Shown: in pieces, positions 8,898 through 17,564 of the stretch
Layout: each line of letters begins with the position of its first letter
How positions within the stretch are numbered: position 1 is the stretch's first letter
Source: DATKEJ01 sp963768715
GTDB taxonomy: Bacteria > Bacteroidota > Rhodothermia > Rhodothermales > DATKEJ01
Reading direction: 5' to 3'
DNA: 64,000 nucleotides
Assembly: GCA_963768715.1 (NCBI GenBank)
Contig: CAVYJC010000003.1
Span: 444,504 to 508,503 of the forward strand
The notes under the pieces: model-generated
Told to the model about the DNA's origin: nothing
What the model saw: only the letters and a program-made list of their open reading frames with translations
The model's database searches: none
Program-made: the position numbers and the translations under genes

Positions 8898-8916
8898 GGA
8901 CGTGGTAGCTGCTAGC

Positions 8917-9282
8917 TCACTGATCGGTTCCTCTCACCTCCTGTTCGCCCTGCCGGGAAAGCCTGTCGAAGTATCGCTGCATTCGGCTCTTTTCAGTCAG
9001 GATCCACCAGGCGGCAATGAACAAGACGAATCCCAACACACCAGCCAGGCGCTGGATTGCGGCCGTTTGCGCCTCAATAGCGCCAAGCGTCTCGCCTGGA
9101 TTGACGCCAGTGGCGGGTCCGATCAAGAGGAACGATGCCGCGATAAACACGATTCCCACGACGTAGGAATGGTATTGTGGCGGCGGTTCCTTTCCATACC
9201 TGACTCGGAGGACATATTTGGTCACAGCCAGGACAACAAAAGCGGCGAAGATCAGTGCGCCTGTCAAGCAGACACCAGTCAT
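8917..9282 (-). CDS. membrane protein, unknown function
   Basis: A 121-residue protein with three likely membrane segments (about residues 5-25, 40-58 and 82-98) and a charged tail (RMQRYFDRLSRQGEQEVRGT). First gene of the leftward three-gene cluster. No family recognised. The loop with PATGVNPGETLGAIEAQTAA may be periplasmic. Inference only: a small envelope module; position next to the CRISPR array may be coincidental. Confidence 0.6.
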   Translation of the reverse strand: MTGVCLTGALIFAAFVVLAVTKYVLRVRYGKEPPPQYHSYVVGIVFIAASFLLIGPATGVNPGETLGAIEAQTAAIQRLAGVLGFVLFIAAWWILTEKSRMQRYFDRLSRQGEQEVRGTDQ

Positions 9283-9344
9283 GTTCCTACCTCATGTCGT
9301 TGGTACGCGTCGGCCAAGTTGAAAGGTAGTTAGCGGCAGAACGG

Positions 9345-9745
9345 TCATCCAACAAAGTCGTCCATGTTCACGGCCGTTCCCGGAAACAGGTGCGTAAGCC
9401 TGATGTCCCCGGTGACCAGGGGGACACCGAGAGCCTCCGCCAGGGCAACAAACTCACAGTCGTAGCTCGAATGACCGGTCCGATCGACGAGCTTCAGCAC
9501 GTCCGCCGTCTCGACCGCATATTCGCTGCCGCGCATGCTCCTCTCTGCCTTGCCTGCAATCCAAACCGCGTCGGAATAGCCGAGGTGTCCTGCGACCATG
9601 TATTGTCGCAGCACGCTCCTGAATTCCGAACGCCAGAGATCGGAGCCGCCCAGGCAGGATCTTGTCGCCGGATCCTGACGGCCGTGGGCGTCCGCGCCGT
9701 CCTTATCCAGAACGTGGCGATGACGTCGGTGTCAACGACGATCAT
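9345..9745 (-). pseudogene. vapC: VapC-type PIN-domain toxin, one frameshift
   Basis: From ATG 9745: MIVVDTDVIATFWI, the usual first acidic residue of a PIN ribonuclease, continuing to DPAWAAP; then the frame shifts at about 9641 and LWRSEFRSVLRQYMVAGHLG through YDCEFVALAEALGVPLVTGD to the stop completes the domain, including the later acidic positions (YDCEF, TGD). One missing C on the plus strand near 9641 would restore a protein of about 133 residues. The start overlaps the vapB stop. VapC toxins cut RNA such as initiator tRNA; here the toxin is predicted inactive unless the base is miscalled. Confidence 0.8.
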
Positions 9746-10047
9746 GGACGTAACTTCTTCGTGCCAACCTTCGAAACGTCAGGCTCAGCCACTACTGAGG
9801 CATCTTCTACGTAGCGGCGACCCTCCCGCTTCCCCTCGGATATGAGGTCTGGAAGTGGCTCCGTAAACCGGGCGTGCACCGCCTCGGCCTCGGCGATGAG
9901 CGCATCCACGTCGATCGGCCGCGGGAGAACGGCCTCCTCGAGCATCGTCACGATCTCGCTGCTCATGGATCGACGATTGGACGCAGCACGCCGGCGGAGT
10001 CGCTCGTAGACGCGCGTTGGAATATCACGGACAGTGAGGTTCGGCAT
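9742..10047 (-). CDS. vapB: VapB/FitA-type antitoxin
   Basis: A 101-residue protein beginning MPNLTVRDIPTRVYERLRRR, a ribbon-helix-helix DNA-binding domain of the FitA/Arc type (residues 1-40, with NRRSMSSEIVTMLEE), then a toxin-neutralising tail. The ATG at 10047 is chosen because relatives start MPNLTVRDIP; the longer upstream frame has no support. It binds and blocks VapC and represses its own promoter. The stop overlaps vapC by four bases. Intact, whereas its toxin is frameshifted. Confidence 0.85.
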   Translation of the reverse strand: MPNLTVRDIPTRVYERLRRRAASNRRSMSSEIVTMLEEAVLPRPIDVDALIAEAEAVHARFTEPLPDLISEGKREGRRYVEDASVVAEPDVSKVGTKKLRP

Positions 10048-10057
10048 AGCTACCACG

Positions 10058-10079
10058 TTGATATCACATTGATATCGAT
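10058..10079 (-). promoter_or_regulatory. probable vapBC autoregulatory operator
   Basis: Eleven bases upstream of the vapB start are two TGATATC boxes 11 bases apart: the perfect palindrome TGATATCA (10059-10066) and TGATATCG (10070-10077). An 11-base spacing puts both on one face of the DNA, as expected for ribbon-helix-helix dimers. Inference from position and symmetry. Confidence 0.5.
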
Positions 10080-10107
10080 TTGATGCAAACGTTCGCGGAA
10101 GGTTCCG

Positions 10108-10245
10108 GACATGCCTGGCGGGCATGTCAATGCGTGCGTCGGCATTCATTGGACCGGACATGCCTGGCGGCATGTCCCTACAACGGCATGTCAATGCGTG
10201 CGTCGGCATTCATTGGACCGGACATGCCTGGCGGCATGTCCCTAC
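10108..10245. repeat. REP-like palindromes in a 64-base tandem duplication
   Basis: Three copies of the palindrome GACATGCC-TGGC-GGCATGTC lie at 10108-10128 (one extra G), 10157-10176 and 10221-10240. A 61-base unit (10121-10181) beginning GGCATGTCAATGCGTGCGTC is repeated exactly at 10185-10245, so the period is 64. The stems could form hairpins or act as a dispersed palindromic element. The array lies between divergent vapBC and padR genes. Confidence 0.85.
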
Positions 10246-10325
10246 TACAAGAATGATCGATGCCGGGCCCTGGACATTTTCATATCTTCTGCAACAAAGA
10301 AGTAATTCTCCCGAATACACCATCT

Positions 10326-10656
10326 ATGTCCGATCCGCTTTCGAAACACGAAGAGTTGATTCTCCTTGCCGTCTGGCGCTTGCAGGACGATGCTTACGGC
10401 GCCACCATCAGGGCGCTGCTGGAAGAAACCACCGGGGAGGACTGGTCGATCGCGGGCGTATACGGTCCGCTGAAGCGATTGGCTCGGGCAGGCCTCGTAT
10501 CCACGAGAACCGGACTGCCCACGCCGGAGCGCGGCGGAAAGAGCAAGCGCTACTACCGCCTCACCCGATCCGGCGTAGCCGCTCTGAACCATGCCCGAGT
10601 CCGTTCGCGAGAAAATGTGGCGCAATCTTCCCAAACTTGCATTCGGAGGATCATGA
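10326..10656 (+). pseudogene. padR: PadR-family regulator, frameshifted into the permease frame
   Basis: Starts MSDPLSKHEELILLAVWRLQ and carries the winged-helix PadR domain (WSIAGVYGPLKRLARAGLVS, GGKSKRYYRLTRSGVAALNH). Around 10598 the frame is lost: read one base over, the sequence continues ESVREKMWRNLPKLAFGGS and stops at TGA 10654-10656, which overlaps the permease ATG (10653). That is the normal ending of PadR proteins that precede MacB-like permeases. In the sequence as given, the PadR frame instead runs through into the permease. PadR proteins usually repress adjacent transporter genes. Confidence 0.75.
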
Positions 10657-13320
10657 AAGATTTCTCCGATCCGCCGCCTGCGCTCGCTCGCTTCCTGCTG
10701 CGCCTCGCCCTCCATCCGGTCGACGAGGACGTCGTGCTCGGAGATCTCGAAGAAACGTACCACGAGCACCGATCTCGTTACGGAAGACCCTCTGCAAGTC
10801 GCTGGTACTGGGGCCAAACCCTGCGATCGGTGCCACGATTCATCCTCTCATCCACCGGTTGGAGCCTGATCATGTTCTGGAACCACGTCCGAATGAGCCT
10901 TCGACAACTCAAGAGACACAAGGGCCATGCGTCCATAAACATCCTCGGCCTCGCAATCGGTCTGGCGAGCTGCCTGTTGATTCTGCGTTTCGTCACCGAC
11001 GAGCTCAGCTACGACGACTTCCACGCGAAGGGCGATCGGATATACCGCCTGAACTGGGACTTCAACTGGAATGGATCCGAAGGGGTCGGACCCGGCACTC
11101 CTCCCCCATTGGCGGCTCGGCTCGTCAGCGATCTGCCTGAAATCGAAGCGGCCACGCGTGTCTACCCGGTCTCACCGATGGTCGTGCGCTATCGCGATCG
11201 CTTCTTCGTCGAAGATCGAATTCGGGGCGTCGATCCCAATTTCCTCGACGTTTTCAGCTTCGACCTGGTCTCCGGCGACCGGAATACTGCCCTGGCGAGG
11301 CCGAACTCCGTTGTTCTGACGCAGGAGACGGCCCGCAAGTACTTCGGCGACGAGTCGCCGATCGGTAAGGTGATCAAGATCGGCCAATCAAGCGAGTTCC
11401 TCGGGAGACCGTACGACGCATCCTTCACGGTTACCGGAATAGCGGCCGATCCCCCAAGCAATTCGCATATCGACTTCGACATGCTCACATCGATGTCGTC
11501 GCATCCGCAGGTTGCATTCTTTGACTGGAGCTGGATCTGGATGCAGGTGGTCACCTATGCCGTTGTTGACCCGAACGCCTCCATTCCGGCTCTCGAATCC
11601 AAGCTGGTAGACGTGGTGGCGGCACATGCTCCCGAGGCTTTCAAAAGAGTGGGCTTCTCCTACGACGAAATGATCAAGAATGGCGGTCGATGGAATTTCG
11701 TGTTCCAGCCCTTGTCGGATATCTACCTCGGCTCGACAGATATCGGCAACCGACTGGGTCCGATCGGCAACCGGAAGTACCTCACAGTCTTCTCGATCAT
11801 TGCCGCCTTTGTCCTCCTGATCGCGTGCATCAACTTCATGAATCTCTCAACGGCACAGTCGATCACTCGGGGGAAAGAGATCGGGGTCCGCAAGGTTCTG
11901 GGATCCGTGCGACGCAGCCTCGTGGGTCAGTTCATGACCGAAGCAATGATGTATGCGGCATGGGCTACGATACTCGCCATCGGATTGGCGGCGATCCTCC
12001 TGAAGCCGTTTGGTGATTTTACGGGCAAGGACTTCGACCTGAGCCTCTTTGAACCCGTTTGGCTGCCGTTTGCAATCGTCGCACTGACGCTCGTCGTCGG
12101 AATCGTGGCGGGCAGTTACCCGAGCCTGTATTTGTCCGCCTTTCGCCCGATCGAGGTGCTGAAATCCAAGCTTGCGCCCTCGCGCGACGGACTCAACCTC
12201 CGCCACGCCCTTGTTGTCTTCCAGTTCTCGATCTCGATTGCGCTCATCGTGTGCACCATCATCGTCGAAAAGCAGATCCGCTTTTTCACGACTGCGGATG
12301 TCGGATTCGACAAGGAAAGCGTGCTCGTGATTTCCAATCAGAACCACCGGCTTGGCGCGCAGGCCGCCGTCTTCAAGGAGCAGGCGGAGCAGACTCCGGG
12401 TGTTCAGTCGGCCAGCGTGTCGACAGGTGTGCCGCCCTACTGGGGCTTTCAGGACTACTACAAGGTCGAAGGCCGCGCCGACGACCAATTCAGCCTGGTC
12501 TCGTATATGGTGGACGACGATTTCATAAAGACACTGGGGATCGACGTCGTGGAGGGTCGCGGATTCTCCGAAGATCGTTCGGACTCAACCAGCGTCATTC
12601 TGAACGAAACGGCTGTCGCGCAGCTCGGCTGGGACAAGCCTGTCGGCCGGACGATCCGATATCCCGGCACCACGACGTACACGGTGATCGGTGTCATGCG
12701 CGACTTCAACTTCAACTCGATGCAGCAGCCGATCATCCCGTTCGCACTCTTCCATGAATCGGCCCAGATGTTCGATATCCCCGATTCATACGTCGTGGTG
12801 CGCGTTCAGCCGGGTCAATACGAATCCGCCATCAAGGCGCTGCAAACGGATTGGGCCGAGGTCGCCCCCGGCATACCCTTCGAATACAGCTTCCTGGATG
12901 AAAACTTCGATGCGGAGTACCGGGTCGAGCAACGACTCGGGTCGCTGTTCCTGATCTTCTCCGGGATCGCCATCTTCATTGCCTGTCTGGGACTCCTCGG
13001 CCTTGCCGCCTTCACGGTGGAGCAACGAACAAAGGAGATCGGTATCCGCAAAACGTTCGGAGCGTCGACGTCGAAGCTCGATCTATCTGCTCTCTCGCGA
13101 CTTCTCACGATGGGTCTTGCTCGCAAACCTGATTGCATGGCCGGTAGCCTGGTACTTCATGCATCAGTGGCTGGAGGGCTACGCATACCGCGTGGATCTC
13201 GGGTACACGGCGTTCGTCCTGGCCGGGCTGACGGCCCTGATTATCTCGCTCGGCACGGTGGGGTATCACGCCTGGCGTGCGGCGGTCGCGAATCCGATCG
13301 ACGCGTTGAGGTATGAGTAG
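10653..13320 (+). pseudogene. MacB/FtsX-type ABC permease with prefix domain, one frameshift
   Basis: Begins MKDFSDPPPALARFLLRLAL, the permease prefix region (GDLEETYHEHRSRYG), then a first helix (INILGLAIGLASCLLILRFV), a large periplasmic MacB-like domain, the FtsX core (IACINFMNLSTAQSITRGKE, IGVRKVLGS), a second periplasmic domain and a second FtsX core (GLLGLAAFTVEQRTKEIGIR). After KTFGASTS the frame breaks: one extra A at 13074-13075. In the other frame SSIYLLSRDFSRWVLLANLI and NPIDALRYE complete the normal C-terminus at 13320. About 888 residues in total, the usual size. Such proteins move antimicrobial or lipid-like substrates or transduce mechanical force with an ATPase that is not encoded next to it here. 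Either a recent pseudogene or a base error. Confidence 0.78.
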
Positions 13321-13698
13321 CGTCCAGGTTAAGTTCCAGGTCCGGGTCCACGTTCGAGGCTGCCGACGGCGACAGATCCAGGCGTCCGGCAATAGTAGAG
13401 CGACAAGGGGTCCCCGCGAAGGCGGGGATCCAGAATGCGGCGATGATGGATTCGGAATGATGAACACCGAACTTGTTCGGCGTAGCGCCACGGGGTAGTG
13501 CGAAAACGGATGGCTACCGCCGAACGCCGCCTGCCTGGGCGCCGGACTCCGGATCCGGCTCGGTGAGGGATTTGATCAAGAATCCACCGAAAGACCATTC
13601 TCGAGACGTGATATTTTCAAGTATGCTGGAAGTGCGGTGCGCGTCGAATTCGAGCGCTGCCTTCGCCACCTTCCGGTTGAAGAAAAGGAGTTGCCACC
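13321..13698. repeat. gap with hairpin repeat and 6-base tandem units
   Basis: At 13322-13362 the minus strand reads as hexamers of the GGACCC/GGACCT/GGAACT type. At 13411-13428 is a perfect hairpin TCCCCGC-GAAG-GCGGGGA, a kind of short repeat found scattered in many bacterial genomes and a possible terminator for the permease gene. The rest (about 13440-13690) shows no gene; the ribosome site AAGGAG (13685-13690) precedes the next start. Confidence 0.5.
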
Positions 13699-14527
13699 AT
13701 GGTACGTAAGCTCGCCGCCTGGTTGTCAGGCATCTTCGTGGTTTGCATTGTCGCCGCACCCTTGCAGGCGCAGGATCATGATCACCATCACGAGGAAGAG
13801 GTGGACGGCCATCATCACCACGGTCTTCATTTCGCGCACCCCTTGATCGGAGAGTCGATCACCCCCGATACGAAAGTGCGCCTCGAGCACGAATTCGAGC
13901 ACTTCCGGCACGACGAAGGGCACGGACAGACGTTTACCGTAGAAGGCGAATACGCCTTCGTTCCCGGCCTCAGTGTGGAGATCGATGTGCCCGTCGGGGT
14001 CATCAATCCCAAAGAAGGATCGCAGCAATCGGGCCTCGACAATATTGGCGTTGCTCTTAAACTGACGAACGATGCGTTCGCAGAGCAGGGGGTTCTACTG
14101 GGATACGGGCTCGAGCTCGGCCTGCCGACAGGCACCGACAGCAAGGGTATCGGAAGCGATCACATTCTCAGGTACGAGCCGTATTTGGATGCAGGGTATA
14201 AGAAGGATGCGATCGAGGTCTCAGGCTTCGCAAGGTTCGGAATTCCAACCCGTCAGACGAACAGGAGAGGAAGTCGTAACCGAATTCGAGTACAATGTTT
14301 CTGGACTTTACCACGTGACGCCTCACGTGCAGGGCCTGCTCGAACTGGACGGCGGTCGAACCTTGAGCGGCGGCGAAATCGAATCCGGCGCAAACGTTAC
14401 CCCCGGCATCAAAATCCGGCCTGTGGCAGACGGACACCTCATACTGGGCTTCGGTGTCAGCGTACCTGTGAACAACTCGTCCGAGTTCGATGTCCGGACA
14501 CATTTCTCCGCGTTTTATCATTTTTAG
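13699..14527 (+). pseudogene. His-rich outer-membrane channel-like protein, one frameshift
   Basis: Signal peptide (MVRKLAAWLSGIFVVCIVAA to LQAQ), then a histidine cluster (DHDHHHEEEVDGHHHHGLHF), then beta-strand-rich sequence (TKVRLEHEFEHFRHDEGHGQ, FVPGLSVEIDVPVGVINPKE, LLGYGLELGLPTG) typical of the transporter/phenol-pathway-like outer-membrane barrel proteins. At about 14262 the frame shifts; the other frame continues TGEEVVTEFEYNVSGLYHVT to a terminal aromatic (HFSAFYHF), as barrels end. About 275 residues. The His/Glu cluster could bind Zn, Ni, Co or Cu, so a metal-related role is possible. The start follows an AAGGAG site by eight bases. Confidence 0.65.
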
Positions 14528-14656
14528 GTCCGGACGGCTCCGAGGCTGTGGTCGGGCCGATCCGCGGGTGAGCCTTGGTGCTTGGTTCTTGTAAGATGCT
14601 TCGTCGGTTGGCTTGGTCCAGCCCACCTTCGTTGGATTTGGATCCAAGGGCGTCGG

Positions 14657-14763
14657 GATCCGACTGGCAGATCGGAGGACTGGAAGACTGAGAGATTGTT
14701 TAGCCGTAGCTTAGTCGATCGGCGCTCGCCAATTCTGCTTCCTGAATTCTGAATTCTGAATTT
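14657..14763. repeat. 8-base then 7-base tandem arrays before der
   Basis: From 14657 five octamers follow the pattern TnnnAGAC (best pair TGGAAGAC, TGAGAGAT), and from 14729 five heptamers lead up to TGAATTC, TGAATTC and a last TGAATTT ending at 14763. The heptamer array stops two bases before the TTG start of der, so it occupies the ribosome-binding region. Confidence 0.7.
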
Positions 14764-14765
14764 CC

Positions 14766-16073
14766 TTGCTTCCACTCGTCGCCATCGTCGGCCGGCCCAA
14801 CGTCGGTAAATCCACGCTCTTCAATCGTTTGACGGAGCGTCGCGATGCCATTGTGGACGATCAGGCAGGCATTACGCGTGACCGCATTTACGGAATCGCG
14901 AACTGGAACGGCCGCGATTTCAATGTCGTCGATACCGGGGGGTACGTACCCGAATCGACAGATCACTTTGAAGCGGCCATTCGTGAGCAGGTCGAAATCG
15001 CTCTCGCGGAGGCCGACGCCCTCCTCTACGTCGTGGACGTGAATACGGGGATCACGGATCTCGACGGGCGCATGGCTGCGGTGTTGAGACGCTATGACAA
15101 ACCCGTCCTCGTCGTCGCCAACAAGGCCGATGACGAGCAGCGACGGTGGATGACGGCCGAGTTTTACGGGCTCGGGCTCGACAAGATCTTCGCGGTCAGC
15201 TCGATCAGCGGCACCGGAACCGGTGAGCTTCTCGATGAACTGGTGACGCTTCTCCCTCCACCCGAGGACGCCGAAGAGACGGCCGACGAAATATCGATCG
15301 CCTTCATCGGACGTCAGAACGTCGGAAAGTCCTCCCTCACGAACAAGCTCCTGGGGCAACAGCGCGCCATCGTCTCGGATGTGGCCGGTACCACCCGGGA
15401 TGCCCTGGATTCCCTCGTCGAATATCAGGGCCAGACGTTGCGACTCGTCGACACGGCGGGCCTTCGCCGAAAAACAAAGATCAAGGGAAACGTCGAGTTC
15501 TATTCGGTCCTCCGAACCGAAAGAGCGATCCAGCGCTGTGACGTATGCGTACTGCTTATTGACGCCGCGGTCGGCATCCATACACAGGACGTAAAGGTGC
15601 TTGAGGTCGGAGAACGAATGAAGAAAGGCCTCATCCTTGCGGTCAACAAGTGGGATCTCATTGAAAAGGAGACCAACACGGCGCGGGATACGGAGCGGCA
15701 GATGCGTGAGAAAATTAGGACGTATCCATACGTCCCGTTCCTCTTCATTTCCGCGCTCACAGGCAAACGTACAGAACGCGTCCTCGACGCCGCGATCCAG
15801 GTAGCCGCCGAGCGCGCTAAACGGATTCCCACCTCACAGCTCAACCTACTGGTAGAGAAGGCGCTCGCGCACCATATGCCTCCGGCCTACCGCGGAAATC
15901 CTGTAAAGATCAAGTACGCGACCCAGGTACGGGAAGACCCACCCGTCATCTCCTTCTTCTGCAACCATCCGCAGGGGATCAAGGATGCCTATCGCCGCTA
16001 TCTCGAGAAACAAGTCCGTGAAAACTTCGGATTCGAGGGCGTGCCCCTCACGCTCGTATTCAAAGCAAAATGA
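14766..16073 (+). CDS. der: ribosome-assembly GTPase Der (EngA)
   Basis: Two tandem GTPase domains: G1 motifs GRPNVGKSTLFNRL (residues 9-22) and GRQNVGKSSLTNKL (about 181), G3 DTAG/DTGG (VVDTGGYV, LVDTAGLR), G4 NKAD and NKWD, and the KH-like C-terminal domain ending FGFEGVPLTLVFKAK. 435 residues, usual length. Needed for 50S subunit maturation. The start is a TTG (LLPLVAIVG...), the only one that keeps the family's short N-terminus. The heptamer repeat array directly upstream leaves no recognisable Shine-Dalgarno. Confidence 0.95.
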   Translation: MLPLVAIVGRPNVGKSTLFNRLTERRDAIVDDQAGITRDRIYGIANWNGRDFNVVDTGGYVPESTDHFEAAIREQVEIALAEADALLYVVDVNTGITDLDGRMAAVLRRYDKPVLVVANKADDEQRRWMTAEFYGLGLDKIFAVSSISGTGTGELLDELVTLLPPPEDAEETADEISIAFIGRQNVGKSSLTNKLLGQQRAIVSDVAGTTRDALDSLVEYQGQTLRLVDTAGLRRKTKIKGNVEFYSVLRTERAIQRCDVCVLLIDAAVGIHTQDVKVLEVGERMKKGLILAVNKWDLIEKETNTARDTERQMREKIRTYPYVPFLFISALTGKRTERVLDAAIQVAAERAKRIPTSQLNLLVEKALAHHMPPAYRGNPVKIKYATQVREDPPVISFFCNHPQGIKDAYRRYLEKQVRENFGFEGVPLTLVFKAK

Positions 16074-16154
16074 CGAAGCGGGACCAACGATTGTGGGATC
16101 ACGGTTGTAACTTCGTATTCGACAGCAGTCACCGCATCGTTGACAACCACACGA

Positions 16155-16781
16155 ATGGCTGATATACAGACGCAGCAGGACACGCAGGACGAGCGCAAGC
16201 TCAATTTCTGGGAGAAGCTCTATCTGCCCGAAATTCTGAAGGGCCTCGGGTACTCATTCGGCAAGATGATGAAGCCCACGGTTACCGTTCAGTATCCGGA
16301 GGAGCCGTGGTATCCACCCGACAGCTACCGGGGTCGGCCGGTGCTCGTCGAAGAGATGGGTCAGCCGCGGTGCGTCTCGTGCGGACTTTGCGCCCGCTCT
16401 TGTCCCCCCATGGCGATCTCCATGCAGGCGACTGAGACCGACGACGTCAAGGAGCGTACGCCGCAGTGGTTTGAGATCAACATGCTGCGGTGTATCTACT
16501 GCGGATTTTGCGAAGAGGTGTGTCCGGAGGAGGCCATCGTAATGTCCAAGGAGTTCGATATGACCTTCCATCGTCGTGAAGAGGCCATCTTTGGAATGGA
16601 CCGGTTGCTCGTGCCGAAGGATCAGCTGGCGGATCGCCTCAATTACCTCAGCCATGCCCGAAACCCGCAGTTCGGGAAACACTACGACTTTCAGCATCAG
16701 AACAACATCCATTCAGTCCGCGTCCGCGATTTCGTTACGTGGCTGAAGGAGGGGGGCGCACAAGCTACGGCCGAACATTGA
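16155..16781 (+). CDS. nuoI: NADH dehydrogenase subunit I (NuoI), 2[4Fe-4S]
   Basis: Peripheral-arm electron carrier of complex I. Two ferredoxin motifs, CVSCGLCARSCPP (about residue 72) and CIYCGFCEEVCPEEAI (about 112), each with the CxxCxxCxxxCP pattern. The sequence VQYPEEPWYPPDSYRGRPVL before the first cluster is typical of NuoI. 208 residues from ATG 16155; a TTG at 16140 is possible but less likely. No other nuo genes are nearby, so complex I is encoded elsewhere or this copy is a stand-alone paralogue. Confidence 0.88.
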   Translation: MADIQTQQDTQDERKLNFWEKLYLPEILKGLGYSFGKMMKPTVTVQYPEEPWYPPDSYRGRPVLVEEMGQPRCVSCGLCARSCPPMAISMQATETDDVKERTPQWFEINMLRCIYCGFCEEVCPEEAIVMSKEFDMTFHRREEAIFGMDRLLVPKDQLADRLNYLSHARNPQFGKHYDFQHQNNIHSVRVRDFVTWLKEGGAQATAEH

Positions 16782-16837
16782 CGCTAGACCGACCCACGAG
16801 CGCGACGGATAGCGAAGGGCGCGATCTCGCCACAGGA

Positions 16838-17278
16838 ATGGACGCGCTCCTGCAGGTCGTACGCGAAATCGAAGGACTCTGCCGTCTGGAGAGCGTCGTG
16901 CCACACGAGTTGCTCTGGGATCGTCCAGCGGGACTCCCTTCAGGCGTCGAGCTGCTTTGGCTCATCCATTTGATCGATGCACACGTCTTCATTCCGACCG
17001 CGGAACAAGCACCCTCTTCCCTTTCCAGGGAGATCCCCCAGCCCGATTACTCTGGACTTCTGGCGGAATACCCCTGTACGGCTGACTCCCTCGAACACCT
17101 GCTCGAGCGGATCCATTCATCCAGGGGAACACTCGTCAGGAAACTGAACGAAACCGTGACGTCCGGACAGGTTGCCGCTGTGAAATCCGACCGTCTGATT
17201 GAGATCATCATCTCCCACGACCGACGCCTCCTTGCATCGTTTGCCGAACGGCTCTACGAAAGCGGACTTGGGGCATAG
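16838..17278 (+). CDS. hypothetical protein, possible DinB-like four-helix bundle
   Basis: The frame from ATG 16838 (MDALLQVVREIEGLCRLESV) gives 146 residues; a TTG at 16778, overlapping the nuoI stop as ATTGA, would give 166. Helical throughout, with a block (LEHLLERIHSSRGTLVRKLN) followed by a late SDRLIEIIISHDRRLLASFA that recalls DinB/YfiT-type bundles with metal-binding histidines, but the match is weak. Likely cotranscribed with nuoI. Function unknown. Confidence 0.55.
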   Translation: MDALLQVVREIEGLCRLESVVPHELLWDRPAGLPSGVELLWLIHLIDAHVFIPTAEQAPSSLSREIPQPDYSGLLAEYPCTADSLEHLLERIHSSRGTLVRKLNETVTSGQVAAVKSDRLIEIIISHDRRLLASFAERLYESGLGA

Positions 17279-17285
17279 AGATAAC

Positions 17286-17334
17286 GGCAAACTGCAAACA
17301 GCAAACAGCAAACAGCAAACAGCAAACGGCAAAC
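17286..17334. repeat. seven tandem copies of nGCAAAC
   Basis: Exactly seven heptamers of the form nGCAAAC (first base G, T, A, A, A, A, G), starting eight bases after the previous stop codon. Clean 7-base period; possible slippage site. Confidence 0.9.
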
Positions 17335-17416
17335 ATGGCTTTCTGGCGTTTTTGAAGTGTTTAGACTTTGCCACAGAATGCTGTAATCCAAAGGCGCGCC
17401 CGCTTTCGAGGTTCGT

Positions 17417-17489
17417 ACTCCGCACTTCGGACCACGGACCTCGGACTCCGGCACTCCGGACCACGGACCCGCGGACCCCGCGACCCCGG
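17417..17489. repeat. ten tandem units of ACnnCGG
   Basis: Ten successive units of ACnnCGG type (for example ACCACGG, ACCTCGG), mostly 7 bases with three of 8. Fills the gap before holA; no promoter motif can be separated from it. An A/T-rich stretch (TTAATTATACACACATATTTG, about 17492-17512) follows and is the likeliest holA promoter. Confidence 0.8.
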
Positions 17490-17564
17490 ACTTAATTATA
17501 CACACATATTTGCACATATTTTCATCACGTCCTACCTTCAATTGACGGAAGTAACCTCTGACGC

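Noticed and set aside
10124..11140. 338-codon plus-strand frame
   Set aside because: Overlaps padR and the permease prefix domain in another frame; Arg/Pro-rich shadow composition.
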